From: an uncultured Prevotella sp.
GTDB taxonomy: Bacteria > Bacteroidota > Bacteroidia > Bacteroidales > Bacteroidaceae
Length of the DNA stretch: 46,073 bases
Assembly: GCA_902497035.1 (NCBI GenBank)
Contig: CABVDL010000008.1
Location: forward strand, 1-46,073
Direction: 5' to 3'
The translations under genes and the position numbers were made by a program. Below, in pieces: positions 34,051 to 42,272 of this stretch (positions are counted from its first letter, which is position 1; each line of letters starts with the position of its first letter). The notes below the pieces were generated by a model, which was given only the letters and a program-made list of their open reading frames with translations, did not search any database and was not told where the DNA came from.

Positions 34051-34090
34051 ATAAGGTGTAAACAACATACTTTATATAATAAGGTGTAAA
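34051..34090 (+). repeat. Direct repeat ATAAGGTGTAAA in leader
   Basis: Copies at 34051-34062 and 34079-34090, 28 bases apart, ahead of the glycosyltransferase gene. The same 12-mer lies just before the mscL start codon on the other strand (43072-43083). AAGGTG may act as a ribosome-binding core. Confidence 0.5.
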
Positions 34091-34101
34091 GGCTCCATAT
34101 C

Positions 34102-35118
34102 ATGCGGACAGCAATCGTTATCTTAAACTGGAACGGCAGGGCCATGCTTGCGAAGTATCTGCCGACGGTAGTGAATTACTCTTGCGGCGAAGCCGACATC
34201 TGGGTGGCAGACAATGCCTCGACCGACGACTCGATGGTACTCATCCGGGAAAAATTCCCCACGGTGAAAACGCTGCAGCTCGACCAGAACTATGGCTTTG
34301 CCGAGGGATACAACCGTGCCCTGGCCAAAATCAAGGCCGACTACTACGTGCTGCTCAACTCTGATGTAGAGGTAACCCACCACTGGCTGTCACCGCTGTT
34401 AGAGTTCATGGACAGCCACGGCAACGTGGCCGCCTGCCAGCCCAAGCTGCTGTCGGAAGCCGACAAGGAACGCTTCGAGTATGCCGGTGCGTCAGGAGGC
34501 TTCATCGACCGCTACGGCTACCCTTTCTGCCGCGGCAGGATTTTTGACACCGTGGAGCGCGACAACGGCCAATACGACTACCAGACCGACGTGATGTGGG
34601 CTACGGGAGCCTGCCTGCTTATCCGCGCCGACGACTATTGGCGTGCCGGAGGCCTCGACGGCCGGTTCTTCGCCCATTGCGAGGAGATTGACCTGTGCTG
34701 GCGCCTGCGCCAAAGAGGCCGACGCATCGTCTGCCTGCCCGAGAGCGAGGTCTATCATGTGGGTGGTGGAACGCTGCCCAAAGCCAACCCGATGAAGACT
34801 TACCTCAACTTCCGTAACAACCTCACAATGCTCTATAAGAACCTGCCCGACAACGAGCTGGGGCCGGTGATGCGCATGCGCTTCGTGCTCGACCATGTGG
34901 CCGCGCTCAAATGCCTGCTGCTCGACCGCAACCTGAAAGAATGCCGGGCCATCATCAAAGGCCGACGGGCCTTCAACCACTGGAAGCACGATTTCGACAA
35001 TGACCGTATGAAGATTGCCAAGGAGAGAAAAATTGACACCATACCCGAGCGCAAGCGCTACAGCATACTTTGGCGATATTACGTCAAGGGGCAGAAGTAC
35101 TTCAGCCAACTTGAATGA
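34102..35118 (+). CDS. Family 2 glycosyltransferase
   Basis: A 338-residue GT2 enzyme of the rhamnosyl-transferase-like type. It shows VADNASTDDS (35-44), NYGFAEGYNRAL (63-74), the metal-binding NSDVE (86-90) and a C-terminal WATGACLLIRAD and HCEEIDLCWR region. No TM segment is seen at the N-terminus. No capsule or LPS genes lie beside it, so the acceptor is unknown; LPS, exopolysaccharide or protein glycosylation are possible. Confidence 0.85.
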   Translation: MRTAIVILNWNGRAMLAKYLPTVVNYSCGEADIWVADNASTDDSMVLIREKFPTVKTLQLDQNYGFAEGYNRALAKIKADYYVLLNSDVEVTHHWLSPLLEFMDSHGNVAACQPKLLSEADKERFEYAGASGGFIDRYGYPFCRGRIFDTVERDNGQYDYQTDVMWATGACLLIRADDYWRAGGLDGRFFAHCEEIDLCWRLRQRGRRIVCLPESEVYHVGGGTLPKANPMKTYLNFRNNLTMLYKNLPDNELGPVMRMRFVLDHVAALKCLLLDRNLKECRAIIKGRRAFNHWKHDFDNDRMKIAKERKIDTIPERKRYSILWRYYVKGQKYFSQLE

Positions 35119-35132
35119 GCAAGACAACAACA

Positions 35133-35164
35133 GCCGCCGCATGACAAATCTGTCAGTCGGCGGC
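35133..35164 (+). terminator. Hairpin after the glycosyltransferase gene
   Basis: Arms GCCGCCG (35133-35139) and CGGCGGC (35158-35164) enclose an inner 5-bp stem TGACA/TGTCA, followed by TGACATTTTG. Likely terminator for the upstream gene; the inner TGACA/TGTCA dyad might also serve as a regulator site near the sigma-54-like promoter. Confidence 0.5.
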
Positions 35165-35200
35165 TGACATTTTGTACGGGCTGACGGAAAAAGCCACAAG

Positions 35201-35217
35201 TTGGCACGGTTTTCGCA
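35201..35217 (+). promoter_or_regulatory. Sigma-54-like -24/-12 promoter of groESL
   Basis: TTGGCACGG then TCGCA: TGGCAC (35202-35207), 5 bases, TCGCA (35213-35217). The diagnostic GG-N10-GC spacing holds (35203-35204 and 35215-35216), with one mismatch to TTGCA. It would start transcription near 35228, about 48 bases before groES. No TAnnTTTG box and no CIRCE repeat is seen in this gap. Confidence 0.55.
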
Positions 35218-35275
35218 AGGTCGATGCATAGACAAGCAAAAGTCAGATAAAAATTAAACTTTAAAATATACAACA

Positions 35276-35545
35276 ATGAACATTAAACCATTAGCAGACA
35301 GAGTGCTGGTACAGCCCGCGCCAGCTGAGGAAAAAGTAGGTGGAATTATTATTCCTGATACGGCAAAGGAAAAGCCACAGCGTGGCAAGATTGTTGCCGC
35401 CGGTGATGGCACCAAGGATGATCCTATGGTACTGAAGGATGGTGACACCGTGCTTTATGGCAAGTATGCCGGCACGGAGCTTGAGGTGGAAGGTGAAAAA
35501 TATCTCATCATGCGCCAGAGCGATGTGCTTGCCGTCATTAAGTAA
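35276..35545 (+). CDS. groES: Co-chaperonin GroES
   Basis: An 89-residue co-chaperonin that caps the GroEL ring. It has the N-terminal IKPLADRVLVQP strand, the mobile loop VGGIIIPDTAKEKPQRGKIV and the end YLIMRQSDVLAVIK. Length is typical. It is followed by groEL after 54 bases in the usual order. Confidence 0.97.
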   Translation: MNIKPLADRVLVQPAPAEEKVGGIIIPDTAKEKPQRGKIVAAGDGTKDDPMVLKDGDTVLYGKYAGTELEVEGEKYLIMRQSDVLAVIK

Positions 35546-35599
35546 TGACGTATCTAAAATCAAATAATAACTATAACTTTTTTATCAGATATAACAACA

Positions 35600-37222
35600 A
35601 TGGCAAAGATTATCAAATACGATACAGAAGCACGTGAGCTGCTGAAGAATGGCGTGGACCAGCTGGCCAACGCCGTAAAGGTGACACTCGGTCCTAAAGG
35701 CCGTAATGTGGTGATTGAAAAGAAGTTCGGCGCTCCGCAGATTACCAAGGACGGCGTGACCGTAGCCAAGGAAGTGGAACTTGAGGACAAGTTTGAGAAC
35801 ACGGGCGCACAGCTTGTCAAGAGCGTGGCCTCCAAGACCGGCGACGATGCCGGTGACGGTACGACAACGGCTACCATCCTTACTCAGGCCATCGTGGCTG
35901 AGGGCTTGAAGAACGTTGCCGCAGGTGCCAACCCCATGGACTTGAAGCGCGGTATTGACAAGGCCGTCGCCAAGGTGGTTGAGTACATCAAGAACAATGC
36001 CGAGGTGGTTGGCGACAACTACGACAAGATTGAGCAGGTGGCCACCGTGTCTGCCAACAACGATCCCGAGATTGGCAAGCTGCTGGCCGACGCCATGCGC
36101 AAGGTGTCAAAGGACGGTGTCATCACCGTTGAGGACAGCAAGACCCGTGACACCACCATCGGCGTGACTGAGGGCATGCAGTTCGACCGTGGCTATCTTT
36201 CTGGCTACTTCGTGACCGACACCGACAAGATGGAGTGCGTCATGGACGACCCCTACATCCTCATCTACGACAAGAAGATTTCCAACCTCAAGGAGTTCCT
36301 GCCCATTCTGCAGCCCGCCGCAGAGAGCGGCCGTCCACTGTTCGTTATCGCAGAGGATGTCGACTCTGAGGCACTTACCACACTGGTTGTCAACCGCCTG
36401 CGTGGCAGTCTGAAGATTTGCGCTGTCAAGGCTCCTGGCTTCGGCGACCGTCGTAAGGCCATGCTCGAAGATATCGCAGTGCTTACCGGCGGTGTGGTCA
36501 TCAGCGAGGAGAAGGGCCTGAAGCTTGAGCAGGCCACACTGGAGATGCTCGGCTCGGCCAAGAAGGTTACCGTGACCAAGGACAACACGACAATTGTCGG
36601 TGGCGCAGGTGCCAAGGAGAATATCAAGGAGCGTGTCAACCAGATCAAGAACGAGATTGCCAACACCAAGAGCTCTTACGACAAGGAGAAGCTGCAGGAG
36701 CGTCTGGCTAAGCTCGCAGGCGGTGTGGCCGTGCTTTATGTAGGTGCCAACTCTGAGGTTGAGATGAAAGAGAAGAAGGACCGCGTTGACGATGCACTCT
36801 GTGCCACCCGCGCAGCTACTGAGGAAGGTGTCGTCGTCGGTGGCGGTACCACTTACATCCGCGCTCAGAAAGAGCTGGTCGGACTCAAGGGTGACAATGC
36901 CGACGAGCAGACGGGCATCAACATTGTCTGCCGCGCCATCGAGGAGCCGCTCCGCCAGATTGTCGCCAACGCCGGCGGCGAGGGCGCAGTCGTTGTCGAC
37001 AAGGTGCGCCAGGGTGAGGGCGACTACGGTTACAACGCCCGTGAGGACAAGTACGAGGACCTGCGCAAGGCCGGTGTCATCGACCCTGCCAAGGTGGAGC
37101 GCGTAGCCCTCGAGAATGCCGCCTCCATCGCCGGCATGTTCCTCACCACCGAGTGCCTCATCGTTGACAAGCCCGAGGAGAAAGCTCCCGCCATACCCGC
37201 AGGCCAGCCCGGCATGATGTAA
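35600..37222 (+). CDS. groEL: Chaperonin GroEL
   Basis: A 540-residue 60-kDa chaperonin. The ATP-binding block GDDAGDGTTTATIL (about 84-97), the apical domain and the short tail ending PGMM are present. Codon use is skewed to a small set, in line with strong expression. It is co-transcribed with groES and followed by a strong terminator at 37275-37315. Confidence 0.98.
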   Translation: MAKIIKYDTEARELLKNGVDQLANAVKVTLGPKGRNVVIEKKFGAPQITKDGVTVAKEVELEDKFENTGAQLVKSVASKTGDDAGDGTTTATILTQAIVAEGLKNVAAGANPMDLKRGIDKAVAKVVEYIKNNAEVVGDNYDKIEQVATVSANNDPEIGKLLADAMRKVSKDGVITVEDSKTRDTTIGVTEGMQFDRGYLSGYFVTDTDKMECVMDDPYILIYDKKISNLKEFLPILQPAAESGRPLFVIAEDVDSEALTTLVVNRLRGSLKICAVKAPGFGDRRKAMLEDIAVLTGGVVISEEKGLKLEQATLEMLGSAKKVTVTKDNTTIVGGAGAKENIKERVNQIKNEIANTKSSYDKEKLQERLAKLAGGVAVLYVGANSEVEMKEKKDRVDDALCATRAATEEGVVVGGGTTYIRAQKELVGLKGDNADEQTGINIVCRAIEEPLRQIVANAGGEGAVVVDKVRQGEGDYGYNAREDKYEDLRKAGVIDPAKVERVALENAASIAGMFLTTECLIVDKPEEKAPAIPAGQPGMM

Positions 37223-37274
37223 GACAGGCACAAAAAGTGAATAAGCACAAAGTGAATTTGTAGCCATATATCAA

Positions 37275-37315
37275 CCCCGGCCGTCGGTCCTTTACCGTCG
37301 GCCGGGGATTTTTTT
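37275..37315 (+). terminator. Rho-independent terminator of groESL
   Basis: CCCCGGCCG (37275-37283) pairs with CGGCCGGGG (37299-37307), extended by an inner 4-bp stem, with a run of seven T residues at 37309-37315. Confidence 0.9.
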
Positions 37316-37370
37316 GTTGCAATGGAAAGGATTTTCCCATATTATGAACCCGCAAACCAAGGGAAAATAT

Positions 37371-37378
37371 TATCTTTG
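37371..37378 (+). promoter_or_regulatory. -7 box abutting the small membrane protein ATG
   Basis: TATCTTTG followed by 4 bases and then ATG (37383), which implies a leaderless transcript. No clear -33 box. Confidence 0.5.
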
Positions 37379-37382
37379 CAAC

Positions 37383-37652
37383 ATGAAAGTCAAGTTACAT
37401 GTCAATTGGAAGAAGGTGCTTGTATTCCTGTTCATCTCGGCAGGACTCATCTATCTCACCTATTCATTCACGCGTTCTTACAGCCGTTCACTGCTCATGT
37501 CGATTGGCATATTGCTTCTGCTGTTTGTGATTGACGCGCTGCTGGCCAACTATGAATACCGCCGGCAGACCAAGGCACTGTTTGACGACCTGCGCCGCGA
37601 GCATGAAGAAGAGGCAAGGCAAAGTAACCATAAGGATAAAGACAAGAAGTAA
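37383..37652 (+). CDS. Small membrane protein, two TM segments
   Basis: An 89-residue protein with two hydrophobic helices (WKKVLVFLFISAGLIYLTYS and LLMSIGILLLLFVIDALLA) separated by a short basic loop, and a charged C-terminal tail rich in Glu, Arg and Lys. No family recognised. The ATG at 37383 sits 4 bases after a -7 box; upstream in-frame ATGs at 37344 and earlier would precede that promoter. It lies 5 bases ahead of the AmgK-RapZ fusion gene and probably shares its transcript. Confidence 0.6.
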   Translation: MKVKLHVNWKKVLVFLFISAGLIYLTYSFTRSYSRSLLMSIGILLLLFVIDALLANYEYRRQTKALFDDLRREHEEEARQSNHKDKDKK

Positions 37653-37657
37653 TACCA

Positions 37658-39217
37658 ATGGAGCAACTAACTAAACTATATAAGGACTGGTCGGGGCAGG
37701 AGCCTGCCCATGTGGAGAAGATTGCGGGAGCCGGAAGCAACCGTCAGTATTACCGCATGACAGCAGCCGACGGCCATACCGTGATAGGCGTCATCGGCAC
37801 GAGCAAGGACGAGGACCACGCCTTCATCACTATCTGCCGCCATTTCAACGAGCGTCATCTGCCCGTGCCGCGGCTGCTGGCCGTGAGCGACGACGAGATG
37901 CGCTATCTGCAGAGCGACCTCGGCAGCCGCTCGCTGTTCGATGCCATCAAGGGCGGACGCGAGGCCGGCGGACGCTACAACCTCGAGGAGCAGCTGCTGC
38001 TCAAGCGCACCATACGCGCGCTGCCGGCCATCCAGATCAACGGCGCGGCGGGCATGGACTGGGAAGCGTGCTATCCCCAGCCGGCCTTCGACGAGGACAG
38101 CGTGCTCTTCGACCTGAACTATTTCAAATACTGCTTCCTCAAGCCCACCGAGCTCGATTTCCACGAAATGAAGCTCGAGGCGAGCTTCCGCCGTCTGGCC
38201 AAGGACCTGACCTCGGAGGACTGCAACTGCTTTCTCTACCGCGACTTCCAGGCGCGCAACGTCATGCTCGACAGCGACGGAAATCCCTATTTCATTGACT
38301 TCCAAGGCGGGCGGCGCGGGCCGTTCTACTACGACGTCGCCTCATTTCTATGGCAGGCCTCGGCACGCTATTCGTTCAAGCTGCGGCGCGAGCTGACGGC
38401 CGAATACTACGATGCGCTGAAACAATACATCGAAGTGCCCAGCACGCGCCACTTTGCGGCACGTCTCACGCTGTTTGTGCTCTTCCGCACCCTGCAGGTG
38501 CTAGGCGCCTACGGCTTCCGCGGCTATTTCGAGCACAAGCAGCATTTCATCGACAGCATACCGCCCGCCATGGACAACCTGCGCGACCTGCTGAGGCTGC
38601 GCGAGGACGTGCTGCCCTACCCCTACCTGCGCGACGTGCTAACACGCCTGACCCAGCTGCCGCAGTTCGCCCACAAGGAGACACCCGTCAAGCCGCGTAC
38701 CGACGGACTGAAAACGACGAAGGACGACATCTATCCGTCGCACCCCCAGGACGGACTGCCCACCTATTCCAAATACGACGGCAAGGGACCGCTGAAGGTG
38801 CTGATATATAGTTTCTCCTACCGCAAGGGCATACCCGAGGACCCGTCGGGCAACGGAGGCGGCTACGTGTTCGACTGCCGCAGCACCCACAATCCCGGAC
38901 GCTACGAGCCATACAAGAAGCTCACCGGCCTCGACGAGCCAGTCATACGCTTCCTCGAGGACGACGGCGAGATACTGGAGTTCCTCAGCCACGTCTATGC
39001 CCTGGCCGACAAGCATGTGGCCCGCTACATCCAGCGCGGCTTCACCCACCTGATGTTCTGCTTCGGCTGCACCGGCGGCCAGCACCGAAGCGTCTATAGC
39101 GCGCAGCATCTCGCAGAGCACATCCACGAGAAATTCGGCATTGAGGTGCATGTAGTGCACCGGGAGCAGAACATCGAGCAGGTGATGCCCGCACGGGAGG
39201 ACACCAACAAACGATAA
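37658..39217 (+). CDS. AmgK-like sugar kinase fused to RapZ C-terminal domain
   Basis: A 519-residue two-domain protein. Residues 1-340 are an aminoglycoside-phosphotransferase-fold kinase like AmgK, which phosphorylates MurNAc and GlcNAc at C1: nucleotide-loop GAGSNRQYYR (24-33), catalytic RDFQARN (195-201), metal-binding IDFQGG (213-218). Residues about 375-515 match the C-terminal domain of RapZ, with DCRSTHNPGR, LTGLDEPV and GCTGGQHRSVY (470-480). In E. coli that domain binds the small RNA GlmZ and senses glucosamine-6-phosphate. Fused here it may sense or regulate amino-sugar recycling. The MurU-like gene 500 bases downstream fits an AmgK role. Confidence 0.8.
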   Translation: MEQLTKLYKDWSGQEPAHVEKIAGAGSNRQYYRMTAADGHTVIGVIGTSKDEDHAFITICRHFNERHLPVPRLLAVSDDEMRYLQSDLGSRSLFDAIKGGREAGGRYNLEEQLLLKRTIRALPAIQINGAAGMDWEACYPQPAFDEDSVLFDLNYFKYCFLKPTELDFHEMKLEASFRRLAKDLTSEDCNCFLYRDFQARNVMLDSDGNPYFIDFQGGRRGPFYYDVASFLWQASARYSFKLRRELTAEYYDALKQYIEVPSTRHFAARLTLFVLFRTLQVLGAYGFRGYFEHKQHFIDSIPPAMDNLRDLLRLREDVLPYPYLRDVLTRLTQLPQFAHKETPVKPRTDGLKTTKDDIYPSHPQDGLPTYSKYDGKGPLKVLIYSFSYRKGIPEDPSGNGGGYVFDCRSTHNPGRYEPYKKLTGLDEPVIRFLEDDGEILEFLSHVYALADKHVARYIQRGFTHLMFCFGCTGGQHRSVYSAQHLAEHIHEKFGIEVHVVHREQNIEQVMPAREDTNKR

Positions 39218-39238
39218 AATGCAACACTAAAAGCAATA

Positions 39239-39664
39239 ATGGCAGACTCCTTACAACACAATCAGTGCCATACGTTTCGCGCGAGGGTCGGATGGTGGTA
39301 TTGGCTGAGCATCTTTCTGTTCCTCGCCATCGGATGCCTTCCCATGAATTCGGATAAATGGCTCATTGTCTTTCTACTGTGGGCAGGAGCCGTCTATATG
39401 TTCTCGCTCGTTTTTCTCACACGCTATGTAGTGGAGCGGGACAGCCTCACTGTGTTCTATGGCTTCTTCCTCAAGCTGCGCATCCCCGTCAGCGCCATCA
39501 CCTCCGTCCGCCCCACGCACAACCCCTTGGGTTCGCCCGCCCTGTCGTTGCGGCGGCTTGCCATACGCTACAACCGCTACGACGAGATACTCGTCTCTCC
39601 CCAGGACCCCAAGGCCTTCATAGCCGCGCTGCAAATGGTTAATCCGCATATTATAGCGGAATAA
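39239..39664 (+). CDS. PH-like domain membrane protein (bPH_4 type)
   Basis: A 141-residue protein with a hydrophobic helical hairpin near the N-terminus (WWYWLSIFLFLAIGCLP and WLIVFLLWAGAVYMFSLVFL), then a small beta domain with YVVERDSLTVFYG and AIRYNRYDEILVSPQDPKAF, as in bacterial PH-like (DUF1200) proteins. Function unknown; it lies 21 bases after the kinase gene and ahead of the MurU-like gene, between the two putative recycling enzymes. Confidence 0.65.
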   Translation: MADSLQHNQCHTFRARVGWWYWLSIFLFLAIGCLPMNSDKWLIVFLLWAGAVYMFSLVFLTRYVVERDSLTVFYGFFLKLRIPVSAITSVRPTHNPLGSPALSLRRLAIRYNRYDEILVSPQDPKAFIAALQMVNPHIIAE

Positions 39665-39710
39665 AGTCAAAAAAGGCGCGTGTCATGCACTGTTTCTCTG
39701 ATTTTTGTGC

Positions 39711-39718
39711 TAACTTTG
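39711..39718 (+). promoter_or_regulatory. -7 box abutting the MurU-like gene ATG
   Basis: TAACTTTG, 4 bases, then ATG (39723). This suggests a leaderless transcript starting at the gene. No clear -33 element. Confidence 0.5.
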
Positions 39719-39722
39719 CTTT

Positions 39723-40547
39723 ATGAAACAGGCAATGATTTTCGCGGCCGGACTCGGCACCCGTCTCAAGCCGCTGACCGACCACATGCCCAAGGCAATG
39801 GTCAGCATCGGCGGCAAGCCGCTGCTCGAAAGGGTCATCAACAAGCTCGACGGGGCTGGCTTTGACCACATTGTAGTCAACGTCCACCACTTCTCAGGCC
39901 AGATTATCGACTTTCTTCACCAGCACGACAACTTTGGGCTCGACATTCAGGTGAGCGACGAGACCGGCGCCCTGCTCGACACGGGCGGCGGCCTGCGCAA
40001 GGCGCAGCACCTCTTCGACGCGCGCTATCCCATCCTGATACACAACGTCGATATTCTCAGCAATCTTGACGTGGCACGGTTCTACAGCCTCGACGAGAAA
40101 GTAGCGTGCCCCGACTGCGGCGTGCCCCACCTCATGGCTGGCGCGCGGCTGCTGGTGAGCTGGCGCAAGACGAGGCGCTACCTCGTGTTCAACGACCAGA
40201 TGAGGCTCGTGGGATGGGTCAACCTCAGCACGGGCGAGGTGAGGACGCCCTTCCCCGAGGTGCGCGACGCCCTGCTGCAGGAGCAATATCCCGTCGCACC
40301 GGGCGACAGCCCGATGACCATTGCCGGCCACCTGCACCTCTACGCCTTCAGCGGCATACACACGTTCTACCCGAGGCTCTTCAAGCAGATGGCGGGCTAT
40401 CCGGCAAAGTTTCCCATCATGGACTTCTATCTTGAGCAGTGCGGCAAGACGCCCATCATGGGCTACTGCAAACCAGACCTCAAGCTCATGGACGTGGGCA
40501 AGCTCGACACCCTCGGCGACGCCGAGCAATTCCTGAGGCAACTCTGA
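39723..40547 (+). CDS. murU: Nucleotidyltransferase, MurNAc-1-P uridylyltransferase-like
   Basis: A 274-residue sugar-1-phosphate nucleotidyltransferase. The signature GLGTRLKPLT (10-19), the catalytic Lys24 in MPKAM and a VNVHHF segment fit the MurU/RmlA group. In Pseudomonas, AmgK and MurU convert recycled MurNAc into UDP-MurNAc, bypassing de novo synthesis and fosfomycin-sensitive MurA; the AmgK-like gene two positions upstream supports that role. Mannose- or glucose-1-phosphate transfer cannot be excluded by eye. Confidence 0.7.
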   Translation: MKQAMIFAAGLGTRLKPLTDHMPKAMVSIGGKPLLERVINKLDGAGFDHIVVNVHHFSGQIIDFLHQHDNFGLDIQVSDETGALLDTGGGLRKAQHLFDARYPILIHNVDILSNLDVARFYSLDEKVACPDCGVPHLMAGARLLVSWRKTRRYLVFNDQMRLVGWVNLSTGEVRTPFPEVRDALLQEQYPVAPGDSPMTIAGHLHLYAFSGIHTFYPRLFKQMAGYPAKFPIMDFYLEQCGKTPIMGYCKPDLKLMDVGKLDTLGDAEQFLRQL

Positions 40548-40574
40548 CTATTCAGCATTTTTCCATAACTCATT

Positions 40575-42119
40575 ATGCAACAGAAAATCATCATCTTGGA
40601 TTTCGGCTCACAGACCACGCAGCTCATCGGCCGCCGCGTGCGTGAGCTCGACACCTTCTGCGAGATTCTGCCCTACAACAAGTTTCCCAAGGACGACCCG
40701 TCGGTCATCGGCGTCATTCTCAGTGGCAGCCCCTATTCAGTCCACGACAAGGAAGCCTTCAAGGTGGACCTATCGCAGCTCATCGGCCACTATCCGGTGC
40801 TTGGCATCTGCTACGGCGCGCAGTTCATCAGCCACACGCTCGGCGGAAAGGTGGAGCAGACCGGCACCCGGGAGTACGGGCGCGCCAACCTGGAATACAT
40901 CGACCGCCAATGCGCCGTGTTCAAGGGCCTCGACGAGGGCTCGCAGGTATGGATGAGCCACGGCGACACCATCACCGCCATTCCCGAGGGCTACCGCGTC
41001 ACGGCATCGACGGCCGACGTGAGATATGCCGCCTTCGCCAACGAGCAGGAGCGTGTGTGGTGCGTGCAGTTCCACCCAGAGGTCTATCACACACTGCAAG
41101 GCACGCAGCTGCTGCGCAACTTCGTCGTCGACATCTGCGGAAGCCGCCAGGAGTGGAGCCCAGCCTCGTTCATCGAGAGCACGGTGAGGGAACTGAAAGA
41201 GCAGATAGGCTCCGACCGCGTCATCCTCGGACTGTCGGGCGGCGTGGACTCATCGGTCTGCGCTACGCTCCTCAACAAGGCCATCGGCAACAACCTCACG
41301 TGTATCTTCGTGGACCACGGCATGCTGCGCAAAAACGAGTTCAGCAAGGTGATGGAGGCCTACCAGGGACTGGGACTCAACGTGATTGGCGTTGATGCCT
41401 CCGAGCGTTTCTTCAAGGACCTGGAAGGCGTGACCGACCCCGAGAGGAAGCGCAAAATCATCGGCCGCGACTTCGTCGAGGTGTTCAATGCCGAGGCCAA
41501 GAAGATTACAGATGCCAAATGGCTGGCACAGGGCACCATCTACCCCGACCGCATAGAGAGCCTGAGCATCACCGGCATGACCATCAAGAGCCACCACAAC
41601 GTGGGCGGCCTGCCCAAGGATATGAAGCTCCAGCTCTGCGAGCCGCTGAAATGGCTGTTCAAGGACGAGGTGCGCCGCGTGGGCCACGAGCTGCACATGC
41701 CCGAGCGCCTCATCAAGCGCCATCCCTTCCCGGGACCCGGACTCGCAGTGCGCATACTCGGCGACATCACGCGTGAGAAAGTACGCATACTGCAGGATGC
41801 CGACGACATCTATATCGAGAAGATGCACGACTACAAGATGCCCGACGGAACAAGCCTCTACGACCACGTCTGGCAGGCCGGCACCGTGCTGCTGTCAACC
41901 ATCCGCTCGGTAGGCGTCATGGGTGACGAGCGCACCTACGAGCATCCCGTGGCATTGCGCGCCGTGACGTCGATGGACGCCATGACCGCCGACTGGGCAA
42001 GGCTGCCCTACGACTTCATGGCTGACGTCTCCAACGAAATCATACGCAAGGTGAGGGGGGTCAACCGCGTATGCTACGACATCTCCTCAAAGCCGCCATC
42101 GACAATAGAGTGGGAATAA
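40575..42119 (+). CDS. guaA: GMP synthase (glutamine-hydrolysing)
   Basis: A 514-residue enzyme that makes GMP from XMP, ATP and glutamine. The glutaminase domain (about 1-200) has the nucleophile Cys79 in GICYGAQF and the VQFHPEV His/Glu block. The ATP-pyrophosphatase domain carries the PP-loop SGGVDSS. The C-terminal dimerisation domain ends in STIEWE. Family-typical length. It follows the MurU-like gene by 27 bases. Confidence 0.98.
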   Translation: MQQKIIILDFGSQTTQLIGRRVRELDTFCEILPYNKFPKDDPSVIGVILSGSPYSVHDKEAFKVDLSQLIGHYPVLGICYGAQFISHTLGGKVEQTGTREYGRANLEYIDRQCAVFKGLDEGSQVWMSHGDTITAIPEGYRVTASTADVRYAAFANEQERVWCVQFHPEVYHTLQGTQLLRNFVVDICGSRQEWSPASFIESTVRELKEQIGSDRVILGLSGGVDSSVCATLLNKAIGNNLTCIFVDHGMLRKNEFSKVMEAYQGLGLNVIGVDASERFFKDLEGVTDPERKRKIIGRDFVEVFNAEAKKITDAKWLAQGTIYPDRIESLSITGMTIKSHHNVGGLPKDMKLQLCEPLKWLFKDEVRRVGHELHMPERLIKRHPFPGPGLAVRILGDITREKVRILQDADDIYIEKMHDYKMPDGTSLYDHVWQAGTVLLSTIRSVGVMGDERTYEHPVALRAVTSMDAMTADWARLPYDFMADVSNEIIRKVRGVNRVCYDISSKPPSTIEWE

Positions 42120-42122
42120 GCC

Positions 42123-42272
42123 ATGCCAAAGGTGTTTACCCATTTCGGGCCCGACGGCGAGACGCGCCGGGCCGAACTCGTCAGGACCATAGAGCACAGT
42201 GTGGAGCGGCTGAGCCTCGCAGAGCTTGAGGCACTCTATTACGACCTCGTGGCCAAGGACTATATTCGCTGA
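42123..42272 (+). CDS. Small ORF after guaA, 49 aa
   Basis: A 49-residue ORF whose ATG lies 3 bases after the guaA stop. It starts MPKVFTHFGP, is acidic and predicted to be helical, with SLAELEALYYDLVAKDYIR at the C-terminus. The spacing suggests translational coupling to guaA and the codon use resembles its neighbours. No family recognised; short Bacteroidetes proteins of this kind are often missed. Confidence 0.5.
   Translation: MPKVFTHFGPDGETRRAELVRTIEHSVERLSLAELEALYYDLVAKDYIR

Noticed and set aside
35165..35275. CIRCE element for HrcA before groES
   Set aside because: No TTAGCACTC-N9-GAGTGCTAA-like inverted repeat is present.
36107..37267. Long minus-strand ORF over groEL
   Set aside because: Antisense shadow of the highly biased groEL codons.
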